From assembly GCA_905236315.1 (NCBI GenBank), contig CAJOPO010000191.1, positions 1 to 6,839 on the forward strand: DNA of 6,839 nucleotides, read 5' to 3'. The notes below the pieces were generated by a model. That model saw only the letters and a program-made list of their open reading frames with translations, did not search any database and had not been told where the DNA came from. The position numbers were made by a program, and so were the translations under genes. Source of the DNA: an uncultured Treponema sp. GTDB lineage: Bacteria > Spirochaetota > Spirochaetia > Treponematales > Treponemataceae. Below, one piece after another: positions 1 to 5,411 of the stretch (position 1 is its first letter; each line of letters opens with the position of its first letter).

Positions 1-48
1 ATTCTTCCACAATGCAACGCCTGCTAGCATTGTGTGTTCAGAATGACA
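1..48. repeat. Palindromic intergenic repeat, probably a dispersed REP-like element cut by the window edge
   Basis: CACAATGC at 8-15 is matched perfectly by GCATTGTG at 27-34, giving an 8-bp stem around an 11-base loop. Outside it, ATTCT at 1-5 pairs with AGAAT at 40-44, so the dyad probably extends with an interior loop. The outer arms (ATTCTTC and TCAGAATGACA) resemble the ends of short palindromic repeats scattered between genes in many bacterial genomes; that resemblance is from memory and unchecked. No run of T follows the stem, so an intrinsic terminator is unlikely. The left boundary is unknown because the window starts here. Confidence 0.4.
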
Positions 49-80
49 CGTTTAACATAGCATACTTTCTGTAACATCAC

Positions 81-108
81 CAAAAATTTAGCAAAATTTA
101 TCAAAAAA
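81..108. other. Three helically phased A-tracts (predicted intrinsic DNA bend)
   Basis: Runs of A at 82-86, 93-96 and 103-108 have centres near 84, 94.5 and 105.5, so they repeat every 10.5-11 bp, one helical turn. The first two sit in the near-repeat CAAAAATTTA / CAAAATTTA. A-tracts in phase with the helix are known to curve DNA. The bend would lie directly against the dyad array that begins at 107 and about 165-190 bp upstream of the predicted transcription start of the helicase gene, which fits a regulatory architecture. The spacing is seen directly; function is inferred. Confidence 0.45.
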
Positions 109-230
109 GGTACTATCTTTTAGGTGTAAAGGTACTACCTTCTGAGTGTAAAGGTATAACCTTTTGGGTATGAAGGTAGTACCTTTTGAGTGCGAAGGTA
201 GTACCTTTTTTGATGTAAAAATACTACCTG
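107..230. repeat. Tandem array of 22-bp units, each containing a 13-bp dyad (five good copies plus a diverged sixth)
   Basis: The core AAGGTA-N-TACCTT occurs at 107-119 (one change), 129-141 (perfect), 151-163 (centre altered), 173-185 and 195-207 (both perfect), each exactly 22 bp after the last. A weaker copy, AAAATACTACCTG, lies at 218-230, 23 bp on. The 9-base linkers are also related (consensus TTGAGTGTA), so the whole unit is repeated, not only the core. Each core is a palindrome with one unpaired centre base, the usual look of a site for a dimeric DNA-binding protein. A 22-bp period is close to two helical turns, so the dyads would lie on nearly the same face of the DNA. The array ends 4 bp before the -35 box of the helicase promoter. 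It could be a multi-site operator or activator region, or a minisatellite grown by replication slippage. Confidence 0.75.
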
Positions 231-234
231 CCTG

Positions 235-263
235 TTGTCATTATTTTTTACTATGTTTATAAT
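235..263 (+). promoter_or_regulatory. Sigma-70-type promoter of the helicase gene, predicting a leaderless or near-leaderless mRNA
   Basis: TTGTCA at 235-240 (five of six bases of the -35 consensus) and TATAAT at 258-263 (perfect -10) are separated by 17 bp, the optimal spacer. A start site 7-10 bases after the -10 box falls at 270-273, just before the ATG at 274. No Shine-Dalgarno sequence exists between promoter and ATG. The in-frame TTG at 235 is the -35 box itself, and the in-frame ATG at 253 lies in the spacer, so neither would be on the transcript. Confidence 0.7.
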
Positions 264-273
264 AGCCCCTACA

Positions 274-2307
274 ATGCCTACTTTAGAAGAAAAACTTAAA
301 GACGAATTAAATCCACAGCAATACAGAGCAGTTACTACTATAGATGGTCCCATTCTTATAATAGCAGGGGCAGGAAGTGGTAAAACTAGAGTGATTACAT
401 ACCGCATTGCAAATATGCTAGAAAAAGGTATACCACAAAGTTCAATTTTAGCACTTACCTTTACAAACAAAGCTGCAAAAGAAATGTCTGAACGCATAAA
501 AAAACTAACAGAAAAAAAACTTAAAAATCTTACAATTAGCACTTTCCATGCCTTTGGAGTCCGTATTTTGCGACAAGATATAAGTGCACTAGGATATAGA
601 GATAACTTTTCTATATATGATGAAACAGACCGCAATGCACTTATAAAAGAAGCGGGCAGAGAACTTCAGTTTACTTCAGATGCACTAGACGTATATAAAA
701 TAGGAGCCTTATTTAGCGATATAAAAACAGGACGCAAAAGATGGACATCTGAACACGACATGTACAGAACCTTATATGAAAGCTATCAAGAAGGACTTAA
801 ACTATATAACGCAGTAGACTTTGATGACCTTATTGTACTACCCATAAAACTATTCAAAGAGCATCCAGAAATCTTAGAACGCTATAAAGAGCGTTTTAAA
901 TACATAATGGTAGATGAGTTTCAAGACACTAGTCATCAGCAATATGAATTAATGCATCTATTAGCGCAAAACAATGTTGCAGTTGTAGGCGATGATGACC
1001 AAAGCATATATAGTTGGAGAGGAGCTGACTATCAAAATATTATAAACTTTGAACATGATTTTCCTTTAGTACAAGAAATTCGTCTTGAGCAAAACTACCG
1101 CTCCACTGGCACAATATTAGCAGCAGCAAATGGTGTTATAAAGCACAATACAAATAGGAAGGATAAAGAATTATGGAGCGGTGAGGGAGAAGGAAAGCCC
1201 ATAGAAATATTTATGCCAGAAAATGAAGCAGCAGAGGCAGATTTTATTGCAGAAACTATACAGGGCATATCTATGGAAGAAAAGCGAAAATATGATGAAT
1301 TTGGCGTTCTAATGAGAGCAAATACACAAAGCCGCCCTATAGAAGAAGCCTTTTTAGAAGCAAATATTCCATATACAATGAGTGGGGGCACTAGTTTTTT
1401 TGAGCGCAAGGAAATAAAAGATATAATAAGCTATTTACGTGTTATTTCCAATCATGATGATGATATAAATCTTTTGCGCATAATAAACACACCAAGACGT
1501 GGCATTGGAAGAAGTACCATACAAGCACTAAATGAAGTGGCAGATAAATTAAACACATCTTTGTGGGAAGCCATTCAAGCAATTCTTTCTGCTTCAGAAG
1601 AAGAATCTCCTGTAAGCGAAAAATCCAGAGCGGATTTAGCAAGTTTTGTTTCCATAATTGAGGAAAATAAAACTATGTTAAGCGGTAAAGGTCTTTCTAA
1701 AAAAGTGCGCTCTATGATAGAAAATATAAATTATTTTGATTTTCTTATAACAGAAAATCCTAAAAATGAAAAAGCTGCTCGCTATAAATATCAAAATATA
1801 GAAAGTCTTATACGCAGTATGGAACAATGGGAAAACAATCCTATGAATGAAGATACAAGTTTATATGCATATTTAAACCGTATAACATTACTTTCTAGAG
1901 ATGATTTAGAAGATGAGGAAGCAGATAAGGGAAAAGTAAATCTTATGACAGTACACGCTTCTAAAGGATTAGAGTTTCCTGTTGTGTTTATTGCAGGGGC
2001 AGAAGAAGGTATTATGCCTCATGCAAGGGCTGTAGAAGAAGGCGGAGAAGCGGCTATAGAAGAAGAACGCAGATTGTTTTACGTAGCGGTAACAAGAGCT
2101 AGAAACAGGCTTTTAATTTCTAGTTGTTTACACAGGAGAAAGCAAAATGCTAATATAGAATGTCAAACAAGTCGTTTTTTAGATGAGATTCCAGAAAACC
2201 TTATTGTTTATCATGAACCACCTAAGGAAGTGGACGCTCAACAAGCACATGAACTTTTGCAAAATATGCTAAAAAATATGGCACGACCTAGAGTACCGAA
2301 GTTATAA
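274..2307 (+). CDS. rep: ATP-dependent DNA helicase, Rep/UvrD/PcrA family (superfamily 1A), Rep-like
   Basis: This is a complete 677-residue 3'-5' DNA helicase, close to the usual length of Rep (about 670). Such enzymes use ATP to unwind DNA and to clear proteins ahead of replication forks. All family motifs are visible: Q-motif LNPQQYRAV (12-20), Walker A AGAGSGKT (31-38), Ia LTFTNKAAKEM (61-71), Ib TISTFHAF (87-94), Walker B VDEFQDT (213-219), III VGDDDQSIYSWRGA (238-251), IV RLEQNYRST (270-278), V LMTVHASKGLEF (557-568) and VI ERRLFYVAVTRAR (598-610). SGGTSFFERKEIKD (369-382), the SRFLDEIP stretch (633-640) and a short basic tail resemble E. coli Rep more than UvrD or PcrA, and the longer C-terminal extension of PcrA is absent. 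Family membership is certain; the Rep assignment is likely. The ATG at 274 is chosen because the Q-motif follows at normal distance and the in-frame codons upstream (TTG 235, ATG 253) lie within the promoter. No catalytic residue is missing. Confidence 0.95.
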   Translation: MPTLEEKLKDELNPQQYRAVTTIDGPILIIAGAGSGKTRVITYRIANMLEKGIPQSSILALTFTNKAAKEMSERIKKLTEKKLKNLTISTFHAFGVRILRQDISALGYRDNFSIYDETDRNALIKEAGRELQFTSDALDVYKIGALFSDIKTGRKRWTSEHDMYRTLYESYQEGLKLYNAVDFDDLIVLPIKLFKEHPEILERYKERFKYIMVDEFQDTSHQQYELMHLLAQNNVAVVGDDDQSIYSWRGADYQNIINFEHDFPLVQEIRLEQNYRSTGTILAAANGVIKHNTNRKDKELWSGEGEGKPIEIFMPENEAAEADFIAETIQGISMEEKRKYDEFGVLMRANTQSRPIEEAFLEANIPYTMSGGTSFFERKEIKDIISYLRVISNHDDDINLLRIINTPRRGIGRSTIQALNEVADKLNTSLWEAIQAILSASEEESPVSEKSRADLASFVSIIEENKTMLSGKGLSKKVRSMIENINYFDFLITENPKNEKAARYKYQNIESLIRSMEQWENNPMNEDTSLYAYLNRITLLSRDDLEDEEADKGKVNLMTVHASKGLEFPVVFIAGAEEGIMPHARAVEEGGEAAIEEERRLFYVAVTRARNRLLISSCLHRRKQNANIECQTSRFLDEIPENLIVYHEPPKEVDAQQAHELLQNMLKNMARPRVPKL

Positions 2308-2312
2308 AGTGG

Positions 2313-2368
2313 TTAGGAATGAGAAATCAGGATTGAGGAATTAGGATTTAGACGTTAGAAAGTAGGAG
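2313..2368 (+). repeat. Degenerate 7-bp tandem repeat, eight copies, filling the spacer between the helicase and lipoprotein genes
   Basis: Read in sevens from 2313 the spacer is TTAGGAA, TGAGAAA, TCAGGAT, TGAGGAA, TTAGGAT, TTAGACG, TTAGAAA, GTAGGAG. AG occupies positions 3-4 of all eight units and the consensus is TTAGGAA. The seven bases before it (2306-2312, AAAGTGG) also keep AG in register but overlap the helicase stop codon. The last unit contains the AGGAG that serves as ribosome binding site of the next gene. The strand is strongly purine-rich and offers several further AGGA motifs. No promoter-like pair of boxes stands out in this spacer. Confidence 0.65.
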
Positions 2369-2370
2369 AG
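2364..2370 (+). promoter_or_regulatory. Ribosome binding site of the lipoprotein gene
   Basis: AGGAGAG lies with AGGAG ending 6 bases before the ATG at 2375, a near-ideal Shine-Dalgarno and spacing. It fixes the start of the lipoprotein. Its core is the final unit of the heptamer repeat. Confidence 0.8.
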
Positions 2371-2374
2371 AAAA

Positions 2375-2956
2375 ATGAAAAAAATATTATTCGCATTGTT
2401 AAGTGGAATATGTTTATCAAGTTTAATAATAGCGTGTAAAACTACAAATGTTACACCAGAGCCAAGTACACAAGATAATACACAAGAAGAGCCTAAAGAA
2501 ACTCAAAAACAAGAAACACAAATCGTAACTGTATTGCCAAAATTAGAATATCAAGGGGCAGGTCTAAAAATAGAAGCAGAATCTATGTTATTAAATGATT
2601 TTCCTATAACAGAAAGCCCCTCTGCCTCTAATGGAAAATTTATTACTCTAAAATCTGCAAAGTCTAAGGCTCAAGTGCAAATAACATTTCCCGCAGGTAC
2701 TTATGAATGTCTTGCAAAAGAAAAAGCAAAAGACAATGACCATGCTTTCTTTTCTATTACTATAGATGACACAAAAAATAAGGTGTACCCAAGTAATCCC
2801 CCACTTGGAATATGGGAACTTACAACACGCATTCCCTTATATTTAGAGTTTGAAGAAGAAACTACAGTTCTTGTAACACTAGAAGCCTATGAAACTTATA
2901 AAAACACAGGCACAGGCATGGACATTGATTATATACAATTTGTAAAAAGAAGATAA
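2375..2956 (+). CDS. Lipoprotein with a CBM6/CBM35-like carbohydrate-binding-type domain
   Basis: This 193-residue protein starts with a lipoprotein signal: KK, a hydrophobic stretch (residues 4-19) and LIIAC, placing the lipidated cysteine at 21. Ile at -3 is atypical in enterobacteria but tolerated in spirochaetal lipoboxes. Residues 22-56 are a Thr/Gln/Glu-rich linker that would hold the domain away from the membrane. The rest (about 60-193) looks like a beta-sandwich. It opens with LKIEAES (65-71), has a GKFITLKS strand (87-94) and a FPAGTYECLAKEK strand (105-117), and ends with GTGMDIDYIQF (179-189). The opening EAE and closing D-x-D-y-i pattern are typical of CBM6/CBM35-type galactose-binding-like modules, where these ends contribute to a calcium site. 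Sugar binding is inferred; no catalytic domain is attached. The preceding helicase gene ends 67 bp upstream, so co-transcription is possible, but no shared function is evident. Confidence 0.75.
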   Translation: MKKILFALLSGICLSSLIIACKTTNVTPEPSTQDNTQEEPKETQKQETQIVTVLPKLEYQGAGLKIEAESMLLNDFPITESPSASNGKFITLKSAKSKAQVQITFPAGTYECLAKEKAKDNDHAFFSITIDDTKNKVYPSNPPLGIWELTTRIPLYLEFEEETTVLVTLEAYETYKNTGTGMDIDYIQFVKRR

Positions 2957-2965
2957 TCTAAAAAC

Positions 2966-4174
2966 TCATTTACCTAAATCAAGCATACGGCGATTCCATG
3001 ATGAAGGTGGGTCTTCTATAATGCTCCAATCAAAGTCTAAAACGCCGTGTGGAGGAAATAGTGGCTGAGGGCTAGGCTTTTTTCTTGAATTATCAGAAGC
3101 TATGATTTCTTCAAGGCTTTCGCTTCCGTTATGCAATGTAAGATAGGGTTCTCCAAAAGCACAAATGGTAGATGTTCTAACCGTATACTTTACGTTATTT
3201 CCATTTGCATCTTTGGCTTCTTTTTGTACAAAGACAGAATTAAGCACATATTCTTTATCTAGTTCAGAGAGTTTTTCTACATTATTTATCTTTGTTCTGC
3301 GTCCCAAAGTACATGTAAAGGTTCTTTCTGCAGCTCTAATATGACGAGGTACGCTAAAGACATCATTACCATCTGTAAAAGTTGCCTTTGTTTCACCATC
3401 GTATTCCATATCAGTTTCCCAATAACGCAGTTTATATACAGCATTATCTGTAATATAGTAGCAAAGAAGTTCATCATTTTGAAACGAAGGACTTACTAAT
3501 ATTCCATTTGAACTGCCATAATCTTGCCAATAACCTGCAAGAAGATTTCCACTTTCCATAATATTGCCTTCTAGCAGAGAACTAACAGGTACAGAATCGC
3601 TATCTTCTTTCTTTATTGCAAAATGTAGATATAATTTATTACCTATAACAGCCACAGGAATATGATATACTTTTATGCCACCTAACGTAGGTCCTGAATA
3701 AGTTACTTGCATATCCCACGCACCACTAGAGTCTTTTTCTGCATAAAGTTTATCCCCATCAGACTGAACTACCGCTTCTCCCTGCTCTTGAGTAAGAAGC
3801 TCGTCTGTAAGCGGTACAAAGGATACTTTCATTACTGTAGGACTAGAAACTGGGTCAGTAGTATTGTTTTTGTCACGAGAATGTTCTTTTGCATAGTCTA
3901 AACTTTCAGCAGTTCTATCATCATACCACTGATAAAATATGCGCAATACAATTTGAGGAATAGTCTTATTATCTTCTGTTGTGTAGCCTGTATTAAATAC
4001 TATATATCGGCTGTAGTTTTCCCAAATGCCGTCTAAAAGCGTAGGCACAATCTGCTCTTTTTCAGTTTGAACTTCTTGAGCGATTGTAAGAGGAATATTT
4101 TTATTACTATTTATTATAATACAGGCAGAAAGTGTTAAAAAACAAACTGTCGCCTTTTTAAAACCCTTTTTCAC
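2966..4174 (-). CDS. Exported or lipid-anchored protein of unknown function, last gene of the thiI operon
   Basis: I do not recognise this 402-residue protein. The chosen start is the GTG at 4174-4172, which overlaps the thiI stop as GTGA, a classic translational coupling junction. From there the protein begins MKKGFKKATVCFLTLSAC, a basic stretch followed by a hydrophobic core, hence a signal peptide. LSAC at 15-18 matches the lipobox, giving a lipidated Cys18, although the III that follows is unusual after a lipid anchor. Signal peptidase I cleavage after TIA (30-32) is the alternative. The mature protein has no other membrane segment and is rich in aromatic residues and probable beta strands. 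LLDGIWENY (47-55) and LLAGYWQDY (211-219) look like the starts of two related halves. A proline-rich segment (368-376) precedes the C-terminus. It ends 9 bp from the convergent lipoprotein gene. A TTG start at 4222 would add 16 residues in front of the signal peptide and is less likely. Confidence 0.7.
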   Translation of the reverse strand: MKKGFKKATVCFLTLSACIIINSNKNIPLTIAQEVQTEKEQIVPTLLDGIWENYSRYIVFNTGYTTEDNKTIPQIVLRIFYQWYDDRTAESLDYAKEHSRDKNNTTDPVSSPTVMKVSFVPLTDELLTQEQGEAVVQSDGDKLYAEKDSSGAWDMQVTYSGPTLGGIKVYHIPVAVIGNKLYLHFAIKKEDSDSVPVSSLLEGNIMESGNLLAGYWQDYGSSNGILVSPSFQNDELLCYYITDNAVYKLRYWETDMEYDGETKATFTDGNDVFSVPRHIRAAERTFTCTLGRRTKINNVEKLSELDKEYVLNSVFVQKEAKDANGNNVKYTVRTSTICAFGEPYLTLHNGSESLEEIIASDNSRKKPSPQPLFPPHGVLDFDWSIIEDPPSSWNRRMLDLGK

Positions 4175-5400
4175 TCTTTGAGTATCGGCATTTGTTTTTC
4201 TGTGTAAAAGTCTTTTGCACAAAAATGTATGATTTCTCGCTCTTCATAGGCTTTTCGTATAAGTTCATCAACTTGCATATCGTTATATATAGACTCTGCT
4301 TCTTCTATAGAAGCATGTAAAACAGGATGTTTTGGACTAAATAAAACGCAACAGTCTTCGTAAGGCAATATAGAAGTGTTATATGTTCCAATTTGCACAG
4401 CAGTATCAATAATTTCTTCTTTATCCATGCCAATTAGCGGGCGCAATAAAGGCTTTTGTGCAAAATGTTCTGTAACTGCAAGATTTTCTACAGTCTGGCT
4501 TGCCACCTGTGCTAAACTTTCGCCTGTTATTATGCAATCTGCACCTATGCGTTCTGCAAGCAAATTACTAACCTTTATCATACAGACACGTAACATAAGA
4601 GTAGAAAAAGCTACAGGAGCCTTTTTCTTTATTACCTTTTGTACATCTGTAAAGGATATTACATTTAAATGCGTTTCAACTCCATAACTTGACAATATAT
4701 TGGCTAAATCTTCTACTTTTTTTTGAGCTTCTTCAGAGGTATAGGGATAGGAATGGAAATATACACATTCCACCTTCATTCCTCTTCTCATCATGCGGTA
4801 GCCTGCAACAGGGCTATCTAAGCCTCCACTTAAAAGTAATAAGCCTTTACCACTTACCCCAACAGGTAAGCCCCTGCAAGTTTTTTTCTTTGCAGAATAT
4901 ACATAACACTCATCACGCACTTCTACAGTTATAATTACATCAGGATTATGAACATCAACTTTTAAAATGCCATTATCATAGGCACCAGAAGCCGCTTGAA
5001 CACATATCTGATAGGAATTTAATGTGAAGGACTTATCTTCACGTCTTGCTTCTATTTTAAACGTTTTAGCTCCCTCTGCCCTAGCCTGCTTTGCAAGTTC
5101 TGTAACACTATCCGTTATAGAGTTTATATCTTTAGAAATAGCATGAACCTTTGCCCAGCCTGTTATGCCTATAAGATGGTCTAGCGCATATTCAACAGCG
5201 CAAGATGCTTCTTTTTGGCAAGAAACATATAGTCTACCAGCCCCTAGTCTAACATCTACTGGTAGTCCATGTAAAACTGTCTTGAGATTAATAAGCAGTT
5301 GCTTTTCAAAAAAATGTATATTACCGCCTTTTAATGTAAGTTCCCCTAATTGGCCTAAATAGCGTTCTGTAAAATCTGGATTTATTTTTATTTGTTTCAT
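4171..5400 (-). CDS. thiI: tRNA 4-thiouridine synthase ThiI (tRNA sulfurtransferase), form without rhodanese domain
   Basis: ThiI adenylates U8 of tRNA and replaces its oxygen with sulfur from a cysteine desulfurase, making 4-thiouridine in the cytoplasm. The 409-residue protein shows the expected order: an N-terminal ferredoxin-like part with LGELTLKGGN (18-27), a THUMP domain (about 64-168) and a PP-loop ATPase domain with SGGLDSPV (191-198). The ITGESLAQVASQT motif (291-303) and PYEDCCVLFSPKHP (346-359) follow. The second Cys of the DCC motif (351) appears to match E. coli Cys344. The C-terminal rhodanese domain of the 482-residue E. coli enzyme is absent, as in Bacillus-type ThiI, so sulfur must come directly from a desulfurase; none is encoded here. 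In E. coli it is the rhodanese domain that serves thiamine synthesis, so a tRNA role alone is likely. The ATG at 5398-5400 has AGGA 7 bases upstream, overlapping the stop of the preceding gene. Confidence 0.95.
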   Translation of the reverse strand: MKQIKINPDFTERYLGQLGELTLKGGNIHFFEKQLLINLKTVLHGLPVDVRLGAGRLYVSCQKEASCAVEYALDHLIGITGWAKVHAISKDINSITDSVTELAKQARAEGAKTFKIEARREDKSFTLNSYQICVQAASGAYDNGILKVDVHNPDVIITVEVRDECYVYSAKKKTCRGLPVGVSGKGLLLLSGGLDSPVAGYRMMRRGMKVECVYFHSYPYTSEEAQKKVEDLANILSSYGVETHLNVISFTDVQKVIKKKAPVAFSTLMLRVCMIKVSNLLAERIGADCIITGESLAQVASQTVENLAVTEHFAQKPLLRPLIGMDKEEIIDTAVQIGTYNTSILPYEDCCVLFSPKHPVLHASIEEAESIYNDMQVDELIRKAYEEREIIHFCAKDFYTEKQMPILKE

Positions 5401-5407
5401 AAAATAT

Positions 5408-5411
5408 TCCT
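5408..5411 (-). promoter_or_regulatory. Ribosome binding site of thiI, overlapping the stop codon of the upstream gene
   Basis: On the minus strand the junction reads AAG TTT TAG GAA TAT TTT ATG. TAG ends the barrel gene and AGGA, sharing its AG, lies 7 bases before the thiI ATG. Stop and start are 9 bases apart, so the two genes are very likely one transcript with ribosomes passed from one frame to the next. Confidence 0.75.

Noticed and set aside
8..34. Hairpin at the window start as an intrinsic terminator
   Set aside because: The loop is 11 bases and no U-tract follows on either strand.
107..230. CRISPR array
   Set aside because: The 22-bp units are directly abutting with conserved 9-base linkers, so there are no unique spacers of 25-40 bp, and no cas gene is present.
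235..273. N-terminal extension of the helicase from TTG 235 or ATG 253
   Set aside because: TTG 235 is part of the -35 box and ATG 253 lies between -35 and -10; neither has a Shine-Dalgarno, and the Q-motif is already at normal distance from ATG 274.
135..635. Minus-strand open frame of 166 codons
   Set aside because: It runs antisense to the helicase Q-motif, Walker A and motifs Ia-Ib and on through the repeat array; its protein has no recognisable features and low-complexity composition.
1095..1642. Two minus-strand open frames inside the helicase gene (1095-1409 and 1442-1642)
   Set aside because: Both are antisense to conserved helicase sequence, lack ribosome binding sites I can see, and show no domain.
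4175..4222. TTG start at 4222 for the unknown exported protein
   Set aside because: It would place 16 charged residues before a well-formed signal peptide and overlap thiI by 52 bases; the GTG at 4174 gives a standard GTGA junction.
4376..5362. Plus-strand open frames antisense to thiI
   Set aside because: They mirror conserved ThiI motifs, including the PP-loop region, and have no independent coding signal.
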